Shown here: positions 37,708 through 47,130 of the stretch, piece after piece
How the letters are laid out: every line of letters starts with the position of its first letter
How positions within the stretch are numbered: position 1 is the first letter of the stretch
Assembly: GCF_021369635.1 (NCBI RefSeq)
Contig: NZ_JAJNBZ010000002.1
Location: 1-64,000 of the forward strand
Source: Paenibacillus profundus
Lineage (GTDB): Bacteria; Bacillota; Bacilli; Paenibacillales; Paenibacillaceae
Reading direction: 5' to 3'
Length of the DNA: 64,000 nt
Position numbers and translations under genes: made by a program
The notes under the pieces: model-generated
Told to the model about the DNA's origin: nothing
What the model saw: the letters and a program-made list of their open reading frames with translations, nothing else
Databases searched by the model: none

Positions 37708-37836
37708 GATTTTAGCAATGCGGATTGGGGCATCTTAAGCTTCACCAGCAAAGGAAAAGACAAAATTGTCGCAGATTTCGATAGATTCGGAACATTGACG
37801 CTGGTGGGCTACGACTTTTCAGCCATTTGGTGGTAG
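37708..37836 (+). pseudogene. Possible 3' fragment of a lost gene
   Basis: A 42-codon open stretch with no start codon or ribosome binding site reads like the end of a real beta-rich protein (DWGILSFTSKGKDKIVADFD, then RFGTLTLVGYDFSAIWW and a stop). I do not recognise the family. It follows directly on the potD terminator and may be the stump of a deleted gene, or chance. Confidence 0.25.
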
Positions 37837-37859
37837 ACGCCAGGCAATATGAAGGTTGA

Positions 37860-37893
37860 TGAGGCTGCCGGAACGATGTTCCGGCAGCCTTAG
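37860..37893. terminator. 13-bp hairpin shared by convergent units
   Basis: AGGCTGCCGGAAC pairs perfectly with GTTCCGGCAGCCT around GAT. It lies 19 bases beyond the stop of the minus-strand hydrolase and probably ends that transcript, although T-rich flanks are lacking. Confidence 0.6.
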
Positions 37894-37911
37894 AACATGT
37901 TTAGAGGTTTG

Positions 37912-38598
37912 TCATATACAATCGTTCAAAATATGAACCACCTTCTGTGGCTGGGTCTGCATAATCCAATGCCCGCCCAACTCTGCCGCAACGTGGCGCC
38001 ACCCGGAATCTTTCGCCCGCTGTGCCGATTTCCGGAAGACAGGAGTCATGGGCCATTGCTCGGGATTGTCCAGCACCTCAATATATGTACGCGGGATGTG
38101 GGCAGCTTCCGGATGATTAATGTCGACTGATTCGGTAAACGACAACAACGTCATAGGTGACTTTCTCCAATCAGATGTCGCACGCGGATGTATTTTCCAA
38201 CCATCGCCTGTCTCTTGGGCATCCTTTGGAAATTGCTCGGCCATATGGGGGCCTGAGATGCTGGCTATGGACTCGCCGTCATAAGGAACGACCGCATCAA
38301 CAAAGACAAGATGCTTCAAGCGGTCAGGCAATCGTTCGGCTACCCCTGAAATGACCATTCCGGAGTAGCTATGGCCGACCAGGATGACATCTTGTAAATC
38401 TTCGTATTGAATGACCCCGGCTATATTTTGAATAAAAGTGGTCAGTCCTACATCGGGATGCGCCAAATGCGTTCGTTCACCGAGTCCGGTCAGAGTAGGG
38501 ACATATACCTCATGTCCCGCGTCACGCAGCAGCGCCGCTGCGTCCTTCCACACATAGCCGCCGTCCCATGCGCCATGCACCAACACAAAGCTTGCCAT
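37912..38598 (-). CDS. Alpha/beta hydrolase (EstC/hydroxynitrile-lyase-like)
   Basis: A 228-residue cytosolic hydrolase. It starts FVLVHGAWDGGYVWKD (oxyanion HGAW). The nucleophile elbow is GHSYSG with Ser77, and the catalytic His is His210 in GGHWIMQTQP; an Asp in the region around 180-190 should complete the triad. The PTLTGLGERTHL stretch is typical of the salicylate-esterase/hydroxynitrile-lyase/EstC group. The substrate is unknown. It is a single gene, divergent from the AraC regulator at 38833. Confidence 0.85.
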   Translation of the reverse strand: MASFVLVHGAWDGGYVWKDAAALLRDAGHEVYVPTLTGLGERTHLAHPDVGLTTFIQNIAGVIQYEDLQDVILVGHSYSGMVISGVAERLPDRLKHLVFVDAVVPYDGESIASISGPHMAEQFPKDAQETGDGWKIHPRATSDWRKSPMTLLSFTESVDINHPEAAHIPRTYIEVLDNPEQWPMTPVFRKSAQRAKDSGWRHVAAELGGHWIMQTQPQKVVHILNDCI

Positions 38599-38746
38599 CG
38601 ATAAAAGCCCCTCTCACAATTTCGATTGTTCGAATATAGTAGAATAATAATACAAAGCTTGTAATTAAGCTACAATTAACATATGCTTGTCGAATGGTGA
38701 AAGTCATAATTTGTCGAATTTTATATAAGAATAGGTTTCAGTATGG

Positions 38747-38766
38747 TATAATATAAAACGCTTACA
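38747..38766 (+). promoter_or_regulatory. -10 box with adjacent cre-like sequence upstream of the first AraC regulator
   Basis: A perfect TATAAT (38747-38752) is followed at once by TAAAACGCTTACA. The reverse complement, TGTAAGCGTTTTAT, matches the CcpA operator consensus TGWAANCGNTNWCA except at the last two bases. The -35 region is weak. A site here would block early elongation. Confidence 0.45.
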
Positions 38767-38832
38767 AAAAAAGTCAGCCTTTTTCCTACAACTTGCACGC
38801 ATTGACATAGAACTATGGGAGGGGACCGGAAG

Positions 38833-41124
38833 ATGCGATGGAATCATTTTAAATCCAAGCTGCTGATAAAGTATATTTTGTCGTACTTATCGATCTTTCT
38901 GGTTCCCATAATTATTATGACGGTTATTATTTATGAGAACGCGGTCAATAACTTGCGCTCCGAAATTGAACAATCCGGCATTAGCCACCTGGAACAAGCC
39001 AAAATGAACATCGATGGCAGGATGACGGAATTGAGCGAAATCGCCGCGCGAATAAGCTTCGACAGCAAGCTGACACCCTATATGGTACAGCACTTCTATT
39101 ATAGCGGCGAAGCGATCGAGGCTTTGGATAAGTACAAAGCGAACAGTTCCATCATCAATGAGCTGTTTTTATATTTTCGCGGCGATGACATCATATACTC
39201 TTCGAGAGGACTGATGTCCATCGATACGCTCATCGATCACAGCTATTCGTTTATGAATTGGGATAAGAAGACATTCGTCAAGGACTTGAACGCGGTCAAC
39301 CTCCCGACGCTTCGTCCGTCCGATTCGGTTACGGTGAACAGGAATGCGAAAAACCGAATGCTTGCTTATCTCGTTCCAATACCGCCGAATCAGACTTATT
39401 CCCACGGTACGGTCATGTATCTCATTGAAGAGTCAATGCTTACTGGAATTATGGATTCGGTTCTCGGCAACTTCGAAGGAAACGCTTATATTTTTGGTGT
39501 GGATGGCCAAGTACTTGCCGCGACAAGCCGTGGGGATGCGATGGTTGAAGCTGATATGGCTAAGCTAGCCTCAATACCCTCCGGCATTCATAGCGCCAAT
39601 TTCGGTAATGTGGACCACTCCGTCGTAGCCGTCAAATCGGAAGCGAATGGCTGGACCTATGTTACAGCGATGCCATCGGAACAGTTTTTTGGCCGCGTCG
39701 TGCATATCCAGACGTTTATTTTCATGATATTTGGCGTCGTCCTTATCTTCGGCTCTATTTTGGCCGTGCAGCTGGCTCGACGGCAGTACCACCCGATCCG
39801 CGATCTGATGGAATTTGCCAATCTAAAGAAGAATTCAGAGCACGTCTTGCCGAAAGGGAAAACCGAGCTGGAATGGATACGGGAAACGCTGTTGTCCTAC
39901 CAGAATCAAGTCGATCTGCAAGAGCCATATGCGCGGAACCAGTGTCTCCTGACACTGATGAAACGCGGGGCTCCGAGCCGCCAGGAAGCGGAAGACATGC
40001 TGCATATGATCGGCGCCTCCACGCCGGGCAACCGCTTGTTCGTCATTATTATGGCTTGGGATTATAGTGAGGAATTGCCTTTTTCCGTGGACAATCGGGA
40101 GGCGCTGTTGCAGAAGCTTGCCGAACTTCAACTAAGCCATGCGCAAGCGACCGTATTTGGGGTGGAATTGTCGCAGCCCGCTCAGCTTGCTCTTATGGTC
40201 AGCATGACTGCGGATGAGGCTGATAATGAACAAATCTGTATGGAGTCGATCATCGAAGAGATGCAGAGCATGGTCTTGGAGCATACACAGGTCGTGCCGA
40301 CGATGGGAATCGGCGGTTGCTACGCCGGTCCCGAACAACTGAACCAATCCTACATCGAGGCTGCGTCTGCACTCGAATATCGGATTGTGAACGGAAAGGG
40401 CAGCGTCACCTTCTTTTCCAACCTGTCTCATGAACAGGATCATGACTTCTGGATTGCGAAGGACTCGCTCATTAAGCTGGCCCAGAGCTTGAAGCAAGGC
40501 AACGCTAACGTAGCGGTCGCCACTATTGGCGCCCTGTTCAGCAAGCTGCATAGTCAAGACATGTCGATCGCGCTTCTGCGCTGCATGTGCTTTGATTTGC
40601 TTAATACGGTACTGAAGACCGCATCAGAGCTAGGGCTTGCGGAGATGGCGCAGCGTGTGCCGGATTTGACGAGCTTCGAGACGTTAGAGCAGCTGGAAGC
40701 GAAGCTGTGCGAGCTGGCTATCTACATTTGTGGTCAAGTGGAACAGCTGCAAGAGACGGAGCAGCGCTCGCTCACCGATGAAGTCATTGCGTACATTGAG
40801 CAGCACTATTCAGATTATGAGCTTAGCCTTGAGCGGCTAGCAGGGATTTATCGAGTATCTGTCTCCTATTTGAGCCGTTCGATTAAAGAGAAGATCGGTC
40901 AGACATTTTCGCAATATGTGTGGCAACTGCGCATGGATGAGGTCGTCCGCCAGCTGAAGAGCGGTGACGAGCCACTCAAGGACATTATTTTGCGTGTCGG
41001 TTATTTGGATGTGCCGAACTTTATCCGCAAGTTCAAGAAGGAAACCGGGTATACGCCGGGACAATACCGGAAGCTGTACGGGGCAGGCGAAGTCTCTGCC
41101 GGCTTGGATGAGGATGGAATTTAG
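38833..41124 (+). CDS. AraC-family regulator with membrane-anchored extracellular sensor (first paralog)
   Basis: A 763-residue one-component regulator. Order: membrane helix (~12-34), extracellular Cache-like sensor (~35-290), a second membrane helix (~295-318), a cytoplasmic linker with a GGDEF-like-sized domain (~380-540), and a C-terminal AraC DNA-binding domain (~660-755: YELSLERLAGIYRVSVSYLSRSIKEKIGQTF; the end is DVPNFIRKFKKETGYTPGQYRKL). Such proteins control neighbouring sugar transporters and polysaccharide-degradation genes in Paenibacillus. It is clearly paralogous to the minus-strand gene at 49497. ATG 38833 follows GGGAGGGG; the frame is open from 38815. Confidence 0.87.
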   Translation: MRWNHFKSKLLIKYILSYLSIFLVPIIIMTVIIYENAVNNLRSEIEQSGISHLEQAKMNIDGRMTELSEIAARISFDSKLTPYMVQHFYYSGEAIEALDKYKANSSIINELFLYFRGDDIIYSSRGLMSIDTLIDHSYSFMNWDKKTFVKDLNAVNLPTLRPSDSVTVNRNAKNRMLAYLVPIPPNQTYSHGTVMYLIEESMLTGIMDSVLGNFEGNAYIFGVDGQVLAATSRGDAMVEADMAKLASIPSGIHSANFGNVDHSVVAVKSEANGWTYVTAMPSEQFFGRVVHIQTFIFMIFGVVLIFGSILAVQLARRQYHPIRDLMEFANLKKNSEHVLPKGKTELEWIRETLLSYQNQVDLQEPYARNQCLLTLMKRGAPSRQEAEDMLHMIGASTPGNRLFVIIMAWDYSEELPFSVDNREALLQKLAELQLSHAQATVFGVELSQPAQLALMVSMTADEADNEQICMESIIEEMQSMVLEHTQVVPTMGIGGCYAGPEQLNQSYIEAASALEYRIVNGKGSVTFFSNLSHEQDHDFWIAKDSLIKLAQSLKQGNANVAVATIGALFSKLHSQDMSIALLRCMCFDLLNTVLKTASELGLAEMAQRVPDLTSFETLEQLEAKLCELAIYICGQVEQLQETEQRSLTDEVIAYIEQHYSDYELSLERLAGIYRVSVSYLSRSIKEKIGQTFSQYVWQLRMDEVVRQLKSGDEPLKDIILRVGYLDVPNFIRKFKKETGYTPGQYRKLYGAGEVSAGLDEDGI

Positions 41125-41975
41125 GCAATCGTATGAATATAAAAATATCGACGTATTCTCCTCCTTGTGGTCAAGCTAAGTCATCGCATCAACGCTATTC
41201 ACAGGAGGGGATAATATGTCACATACAGGCTATCGTTCTAAACTATAAAGTGCAATTCTCTTTCTGCGGACTTACCGAAAAACCTCTATTTGCTGTTCGT
41301 CCATGACACTATCCGTAAGAAGAATATCCCCTCGTCACAGGCTCAGCAACCCATCGAGCAGTTATCTTTATCGCTATCCCACTTTACATTTTTGGGCATA
41401 TATGGTATGTTTTTTACAACTCCAATAAACACGATAAAAGTAATAATTGAACCCACTTCATTTACTCAACTTAATTCCCCCCTGTTATTGAGCGCATAAG
41501 AATATCGAAAATAATATACACATGAACCATGAATGATCCCCTCAGACTTTCTTATCAAAGAACTTCATAAGCGTTAGTTAGTCTGTATAAGCTATATTAG
41601 CCACCTTTGTAGAACAGAAATCTAATCGGAAGCTAAATCTGAGAATACACTCTTCAAGGATCCGTTTTCACAATGGGCTAAAGCGTGAACTCCTTATTCG
41701 GCATAGATGGGGTGTTGCTGGCCGAGCTAGAGAGAATCATATCGGAGCGTTTATCGGTTAAATCGTACACAAAGTAACGCATATGTGCTACTTCTCTTTT
41801 TCTTGCAGTGCTGAGCGTTCTAGTTCCACATTACAGAAGCACTCCGGACTTTTAAAGCTGAAAGAATACTGGTGGTAGGCGTTAAAGCTCATTTCTCTTT
41901 CCTTTTTCAACGTAAATAATACAGGGATTTGGGCTTAGTTTCTATATTTAACAATTAAAAAGGAGGCAAGTACAA
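41125..41975. other. ~850-base gene-poor interval with gene debris
   Basis: No intact gene is supported. A strong ribosome binding site (AGGAGGGG) precedes ATG 41217, but the frame stops after ten codons (MSHTGYRSKL). Around 41680-41775 a start-less frame reads NSLFGIDGVLLAELERIISERL, suggestive of a decayed gene. Base composition drops toward the AT-rich genes that follow. The last ~40 bases carry the ribosome binding site of the next gene. Confidence 0.4.
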
Positions 41976-42707
41976 ATGAGGAGAAATATTATCGAAAAAA
42001 CGTTAAGTATGTTGTTAGCTGTGCTTGTGATCAGCAGTGTCTTTTTCAGTGTAAATTCTTTTGCAACCGAAAGTAGTGTATTTCCTAGTAAGGAAGAGTT
42101 TCTGCAAATGGTAAGAAGTGATTTGAATTATGTAAAATACAAGAATAATTTACTACACGTTGAACCTAAGCTAGTGAATGATCTTCGTGATGAGAACAAT
42201 AAACCATACGGCTATATTGCTCAATTTGAATTTGAATATGGGTATGAGGTAGAGAATACTATTCAATTAGCTTCGCTCCTCACCTTTACCTATGATAGTA
42301 ACAAACAAGAAGTCGAAACTTTCATAATAGACTATAGTAATTCATATTCTGATGGAAAAGTATACCTGAGAGATCATGCTGAAAGTATCCTGCATTCTTA
42401 CGCAGTCAATGAAAACCTCAAAAAATATTTCTCGGCTATTACTAATGAAGCTCAAGAGTTACAAGAATTAAACAGCGATACTATCTTATCCAATACCTAT
42501 TGCTGGCAATGTACAAAATATGAGGACAGAGGGGACAACTATGATGGAAAATGTGCAGCGATGGTAGGGACGGCCTGTATATTTGCAGACAAAGTACCCT
42601 TCGGAAAACTTATATGCGCCGGGGCAACAATTATAGGTTGTTACGTACCCCCGTATAAAATATGTGTAGAGGGGAGATGGAATAGCAGGTGTCCTGTTGA
42701 GGATTGA
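41976..42707 (+). CDS. Secreted protein with an eight-cysteine C-terminal domain (possible bacteriocin precursor)
   Basis: A 243-residue protein with a signal peptide (KTLSMLLAVLVISSVFFSVNSFA, cleavage ~32). A hydrophilic middle (~35-170) lacks Cys. A compact C-terminal part (~174-243) contains eight Cys: CWQC at 176-179, then KC, AC, IC, GC, IC and RC, with a hydrophobic Gly/Ala-rich stretch between them. The layout of long propeptide plus Cys-rich hydrophobic tail is reminiscent of the halocin C8-like group, but I cannot confirm homology. A small membrane protein starts 38 bases later and could be its immunity factor. AAGGAGGC precedes the ATG. AT-rich compared with its neighbours. Confidence 0.6.
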   Translation: MRRNIIEKTLSMLLAVLVISSVFFSVNSFATESSVFPSKEEFLQMVRSDLNYVKYKNNLLHVEPKLVNDLRDENNKPYGYIAQFEFEYGYEVENTIQLASLLTFTYDSNKQEVETFIIDYSNSYSDGKVYLRDHAESILHSYAVNENLKKYFSAITNEAQELQELNSDTILSNTYCWQCTKYEDRGDNYDGKCAAMVGTACIFADKVPFGKLICAGATIIGCYVPPYKICVEGRWNSRCPVED

Positions 42708-42745
42708 ACATATTTCTGCTTTCACCTTTAAATAAGGGGATGTTT

Positions 42746-43027
42746 ATGAACATTAAAGAATGGGCGCTTTCAATCGTTATACATGCCTTTTTAGGTTATC
42801 TATGGGTTCTTTTTGTTGAGCATGTCTTGGGCCTTGCTAATTCAATGGATAATATGATTTTAGGGGGTCTGATCCTATTATTAGGCACCTACTTGTTTTG
42901 GTTCACTGTAAATCGAATAACTCCGTTTAACAGCTACAAACTAACTCACCCTGCTAAGGTTGCAGGTATTATCTCTTTTGGATTGGTCGTCATCGTGCTT
43001 GTGTTTGTATGTAAAATCATAACCTGA
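42746..43027 (+). CDS. Small three-helix membrane protein (possible immunity protein)
   Basis: A 93-residue protein with three hydrophobic segments (SIVIHAFLGYLWVLFVEHVL; NMILGGLILLLGTYLFWFTV; AGIISFGLVVIVLVFVCKII). No family is recognised. It follows the Cys-rich secreted protein by 38 bases in the same direction, and size and topology fit an immunity or chaperone partner; this is inference from context. AAGGGG precedes ATG 42746. Confidence 0.55.
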   Translation: MNIKEWALSIVIHAFLGYLWVLFVEHVLGLANSMDNMILGGLILLLGTYLFWFTVNRITPFNSYKLTHPAKVAGIISFGLVVIVLVFVCKIIT

Positions 43028-43107
43028 ACGATAAATGATAATGAGCAAAAGACAATCGGATTCGTGAAAACTGCCGCAATGGAAGATTCGAATAAATGTT
43101 GATTCGC

Positions 43108-43144
43108 CAGACCGCCAAGGATTATTTTTCCGGCGGTCTTTTGG
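43108..43144 (+). terminator. Terminator of the two-gene AT-rich unit
   Basis: GACCGCC pairs with GGCGGTC across a 13-base loop, followed by TTTTGG. A second, longer hairpin (AGCGCTCTC with GAGAGCGCT, then TTTT) lies at ~43254-43312. Confidence 0.6.
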
Positions 43145-43332
43145 CGCGCCTGGGATGCCATTGTAATCAGCAAATATGCAAATGTGTTGAATTTGTTGTG
43201 TTATCGCTAACATCAATTTTGACCAATTTTACACCAGAAAGCTGCTTGTTGGCAGCGCTCTCCAAATATTGAAAAGCCAGCAACCACGCGGGTTGAGAGC
43301 GCTTTTAAAATGACAATGCGGAATCGACATAT

Positions 43333-43381
43333 TTACGGTATAGCAGGCGGATGCCTACAATAATACATGTAAGCGCTAGCA
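43333..43381 (+). promoter_or_regulatory. Sugar-transporter promoter with a cre (CcpA) operator
   Basis: A TACAAT -10 (43356-43361) has a modest -35 (TTACGG, 43333-43338) 17 bases upstream. TGTAAGCGCTAGCA at 43368-43381 matches the cre consensus TGWAANCGNTNWCA with one mismatch and lies at the start of the transcript, a usual place for CcpA repression. Confidence 0.6.
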
Positions 43382-43464
43382 GGAACGAAACGGAAAATCG
43401 CAAGCACTGCTAGCACAGCGACAATTATAGATACGCGAAACTTTGAAAGGAGGGAGTGGACACG

Positions 43465-44430
43465 ATGCAAGGAAACGGACAAAGTGCCCTTTCAATGAAC
43501 GTGGAACCGACAACTATAATTAAAAAGAAATCAACCTGGAGAAAAATGCTGCAAAACTGGGAGCTGTATTTGTTTATAGCACCTGCGTTTTTTTACTTCC
43601 TCATTTTCCACTATGGTCCGATGTACGGGATTCAAATTGCTTTCAAAAACTTTATCCCGGCAAAGGGTATTATGGGGAGCCCTTGGGTAGGATTCGATCA
43701 CTTCGAACGATTTTTTAACTCCTACTATTTCTGGGATCTGTTGTGGAACACGCTCAGCATCAGCCTGTACGAATTGGCGATTGGCTTCCCGCTTCCCATC
43801 ATATTGGCATTAGCATTTAACGAAGTGAAGGACGGCTTCTTCAAGAGAACTGTGCAAACGGTAACATACGCGCCACACTTTATTTCCGTGGTCGTTATGG
43901 CTGGTATTATCATTACGTTCTTGTCGCCTTCGTCAGGTATTATCATTCACATTCTGACTTTCTTGGGTATAGACGCGCCATCCTTCCTGACGGACCCGGC
44001 GTGGTTCAAGACTATGTACGTCCTGTCCGGTGTGTGGCAGAGTACGGGGTGGGGAACCATCATCTACTTGGCTGCTCTGTCCGGTGTCGATCCGCAGCTG
44101 CATGAAGCGGCGGTTATGGATGGTGCGAGCCGGTGGCAACGGATTTGGAACATTAATATTCCGACCATTGTACCGACGATTACGATTTTGCTCATTTTGA
44201 ACATGGGCAGCATTCTGGGCGTTGGCTTCGAGAAAATCTTGCTGCTCCAGAACCCGCTTAACATGGAAGCATCAGACGTTATTTCGACCTTCGTATACCG
44301 TTCCGGTCTGATAGATGCTCAATACAGCTTCTCCACCGCTGTAGGCTTGTTCAACTCGGTGGTTAACGCAATCTTGCTCGTCACAGTCAACCAAATTGCG
44401 CGTCGTACTAGCGAAACAAGTCTGTGGTAG
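43465..44430 (+). CDS. Carbohydrate ABC transporter permease (LplB/UgpA type)
   Basis: A 321-residue permease with six membrane helices and the docking loop DPQLHEAAVMDGASRWQRIWNINIPTIVPTI. N-terminal WELYLFIAPAFFYFLIFHYGPMYGIQIAFKNFIP is the typical LplB/YtcP-type opening. It is the first gene of a three-gene importer. GTG 43456 is too close to the AAAGGAGGG sequence, so ATG 43465 is preferred. Confidence 0.92.
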   Translation: MQGNGQSALSMNVEPTTIIKKKSTWRKMLQNWELYLFIAPAFFYFLIFHYGPMYGIQIAFKNFIPAKGIMGSPWVGFDHFERFFNSYYFWDLLWNTLSISLYELAIGFPLPIILALAFNEVKDGFFKRTVQTVTYAPHFISVVVMAGIIITFLSPSSGIIIHILTFLGIDAPSFLTDPAWFKTMYVLSGVWQSTGWGTIIYLAALSGVDPQLHEAAVMDGASRWQRIWNINIPTIVPTITILLILNMGSILGVGFEKILLLQNPLNMEASDVISTFVYRSGLIDAQYSFSTAVGLFNSVVNAILLVTVNQIARRTSETSLW

Positions 44431-44446
44431 AAGGAGGGAGTGGCAC

Positions 44447-45358
44447 ATGGCTGCTGTCGTGAAAGAAACAAGATCGGACAAAATATTTATTGTATGCAAC
44501 TATATTTATCTCTTACTGGCATTCGTTATTGTAGCGTATCCGCTGTTGTACATCATCAGTGCATCCATCAGCGATCCTAAGCTGGTCAACTCGGGTGAAA
44601 TGTGGTTATTGCCGAAAGGAATTACGTTCGACGGCTACTTGAGAGTGTTTGAAAATGCCAAAATATGGTCGGGGTATAAAAATACCATTATCTATACGGT
44701 GATCGGCACGACAGTTAACCTGCTCGTGACCTTGCCTGCGGCATATGCGTTGAGCCGCAAAGACTTCATCGGTCGCGGCTTCTTCATGGCAATGTTCATG
44801 TTCACGATGTTCTTCGGCGGCGGTCTCGTACCGGGCTACTTGCTGATTAAGAACTTGGGACTCATCAACAGCATGTGGGCACTCATTCTGCCGGGAGCGG
44901 CTTCCGTATGGAACATCATCGTGGCGCGGACCTTCTTCCAGTCCACGATACCGAAGGAATTGCAGGAGGCAGCGCATATCGACGGCTGTACCAACATGAG
45001 GCTGTTCATCAAGATCGTATTGCCGCTGTCGGCTCCAATTATCGCCGTTATGGCTTTGTTCTACGGCGTTGGTCATTGGAACAGCTACTTCGGAGCCCTC
45101 ATTTATTTGAACGAAGAGGCAAAATATCCGCTGCAGATGATTTTGCGCCAGATTCTCGTTCTGCAGGAAATGTCTGCGGAGACAACAGGTGCGGCGGTTA
45201 ACGCATCGGTCGCTGCGGCGCTCAACAACAAGGCAGAGGTGGCTTCACTGGTCAAGTATGCGGTCATCATTGTCTCAACTTTGCCGGTAATCGCTGTCTA
45301 TCCGTTCCTGCAGCGCTACTTCGTGCAGGGGGTCATGATTGGTTCCGTCAAAGGTTAA
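44447..45358 (+). CDS. Carbohydrate ABC transporter permease (LplC/YtcP type)
   Basis: A 303-residue partner permease: six helices, SRKDFIGRGFFMAMFMFTMFFGGGLVPGYLLIKNLGLINS, and the docking loop IPKELQEAAHIDGCTNMRLFIKIVLPLSAPIIAV. The C-terminus YPFLQRYFVQGVMIGSVKG is characteristic of the family. GAAGGAGGGAG precedes ATG 44447; the open frame upstream overlaps the first permease. Confidence 0.93.
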   Translation: MAAVVKETRSDKIFIVCNYIYLLLAFVIVAYPLLYIISASISDPKLVNSGEMWLLPKGITFDGYLRVFENAKIWSGYKNTIIYTVIGTTVNLLVTLPAAYALSRKDFIGRGFFMAMFMFTMFFGGGLVPGYLLIKNLGLINSMWALILPGAASVWNIIVARTFFQSTIPKELQEAAHIDGCTNMRLFIKIVLPLSAPIIAVMALFYGVGHWNSYFGALIYLNEEAKYPLQMILRQILVLQEMSAETTGAAVNASVAAALNNKAEVASLVKYAVIIVSTLPVIAVYPFLQRYFVQGVMIGSVKG

Positions 45359-45480
45359 TCGCTATATCTCCTATATAATAGGTTGCCGAAAATGATAACC
45401 AAAGATTTCTTGTCTTTGATTATTATAAATATGCAAGTCCAAGAGGTATAATGATATTCATAAAAAGGGAGGATCTTGCA

Positions 45481-47088
45481 ATGCAAAAGCTAAAAAAGAC
45501 GTGGGCAATGCTGTTGTCCATGACCATGATCTTCACACTTCTTGCCGGTTGCGGAAGCGGGTCATCGGACACGCCTGCTGCTGAAGGCAACAAGAGCGGT
45601 GAAGAAACCGCAAGCAATGTAAACAAGGAAGGCTTCCCAATCGTAAAAGAACCGATCACATTGACGATGATGGGTCAAGATGCAGGTATTCAAAACTGGA
45701 AGGACATGGAGTTCTTTAAAAAGATGGAAGAAATGACGGGCGTCAAGCTTGAATTCCGCAACGCTCCAATCGACAGCTTTGATACAAAGAGAAACCTAGT
45801 ATTTGCAAGTGGTGACTATCCGGATGTATTCTTCTCAGGACAACTGCAGGCTTCAGACGAAGTAAACTACGGCGGACAGGGCGTCTTGCTTCCATTGGAA
45901 GACTTGATTGAGAATTATGCGCCAAACCTTAAGAAAATACTTGACGATAATCCAGATATCCGCAAATCGATTACAACACCTGACGGTCATATCTATTCCT
46001 TGCCGAACATTGATTTGGATGCTGGCTGGTATCGCGGTCCAATGTGGTACAACGGCAAGTTCTTGAAAGCGCTCGGCATGGACAAGGTTCCGTCCACAAC
46101 TGACGAATTGTACACCTACTTGAAACGCGTCAAAGAAGAGGATCCGAATGGAAACGGCAAGCAAGATGAAATTCCGCTCACTTCCGTTAAACTGGACGAT
46201 CTCCGTATGTGGCTGCTGGGTTCCTGGGGGATTTATAACGAAGTCATTTATTCCGATAAGGAAAATAAAGTCCACTATACGCCGATGGAACCAGGATACA
46301 AGGAGTATCTGACATTCCTGAACAAGCTGTGGAGCGAAGGATTGCTGGATAAGGAAACATTCTCGCAAACGGACGAACAGAAGAAAGCGAAAGGTAAAAA
46401 CAACCAAGTCGGCTTGTTCGCTGACTACCATGCTTACTTCACATTAGGCGGAGAACCTAACATGACGGATCCAATGTACGCTCCAGTGAATAGTAACGTT
46501 CCGGCAGTAGCTGCGAAGCATCCGGGTCTGGCTAAAGGCGCATTCGCTATCACGAACAAGAACCAACATCCTGAAGCTACAATTCGTTGGGTTGATTATT
46601 TGTACTCCGAAGAAGGTGCTGAACTGCTTAGCAATGGTCCTGAAGGCATCCTCTGGAAGTATGTGAACAAAGACGATCATACGAAGGAATGGTTGCCTGT
46701 ACCAGGCGGCGGTGATCGTGAAGAATATCGGGCGACATTAACGCCTGACTATGCTACCGTTGTTCCAAAATTGTCGAATGACAATGTGAAGCGCGGTTTC
46801 GAGGGCGAATTCGAAGCATGGCTCAAAAAGGAAACGGCAGAAAAAATAGCTCCGATCAGTAAAGTGCCTTTCCCTAGCGTCTACTTGTCTCAGGAAGATC
46901 AGCAAGAAGCGTCCAGCTTGCGTTCCGACTTGGATACGTATGTGAAGCAAATGGAAGCGAAATTCGTAACGGGACAAGAACCTCTTAGCAACTGGGATAA
47001 ATATATTGAAACTTGCAAAAAAATGGGCGGCGAGCGCATCGTTGAAATTTACCAAGCTGCTTATGACCAATGGAACTCCAGTAAGTAA
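45481..47088 (+). CDS. Extracellular carbohydrate-binding lipoprotein (LipO type)
   Basis: A 535-residue lipoprotein with lipobox LAGC (Cys ~24), a Ser/Gly/Glu-rich linker and a solute-binding domain. It shows GNGKQDEIPLT (an EF-hand-like calcium loop, DPNGNGKQDE, is visible ~220) and WDKYIETCKKMGGERIVEIYQAAYDQWN at the end, typical of the long LipO/YtcQ proteins in Paenibacillus. No ATPase gene follows, so MsmX (6981) is the likely energiser. The specific sugar cannot be deduced. AAAGGGAGGA precedes the ATG. Confidence 0.92.
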   Translation: MQKLKKTWAMLLSMTMIFTLLAGCGSGSSDTPAAEGNKSGEETASNVNKEGFPIVKEPITLTMMGQDAGIQNWKDMEFFKKMEEMTGVKLEFRNAPIDSFDTKRNLVFASGDYPDVFFSGQLQASDEVNYGGQGVLLPLEDLIENYAPNLKKILDDNPDIRKSITTPDGHIYSLPNIDLDAGWYRGPMWYNGKFLKALGMDKVPSTTDELYTYLKRVKEEDPNGNGKQDEIPLTSVKLDDLRMWLLGSWGIYNEVIYSDKENKVHYTPMEPGYKEYLTFLNKLWSEGLLDKETFSQTDEQKKAKGKNNQVGLFADYHAYFTLGGEPNMTDPMYAPVNSNVPAVAAKHPGLAKGAFAITNKNQHPEATIRWVDYLYSEEGAELLSNGPEGILWKYVNKDDHTKEWLPVPGGGDREEYRATLTPDYATVVPKLSNDNVKRGFEGEFEAWLKKETAEKIAPISKVPFPSVYLSQEDQQEASSLRSDLDTYVKQMEAKFVTGQEPLSNWDKYIETCKKMGGERIVEIYQAAYDQWNSSK

Positions 47089-47130
47089 TAAAGTCGGGCC
47101 GGCAGATTTGCCGGCCTTTTAATTTCAGGC

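Noticed and set aside
41217-41249. Ten-codon frame with a strong ribosome binding site (MSHTGYRSKL)
   Set aside because: No signal peptide, no partner gene and surrounding gene debris; more likely the remnant of a decayed start than a functional microprotein.
41290-41499. 69-codon frame in the 41 kb gap
   Set aside because: No ribosome binding site and no recognisable composition or motif; treated as chance.
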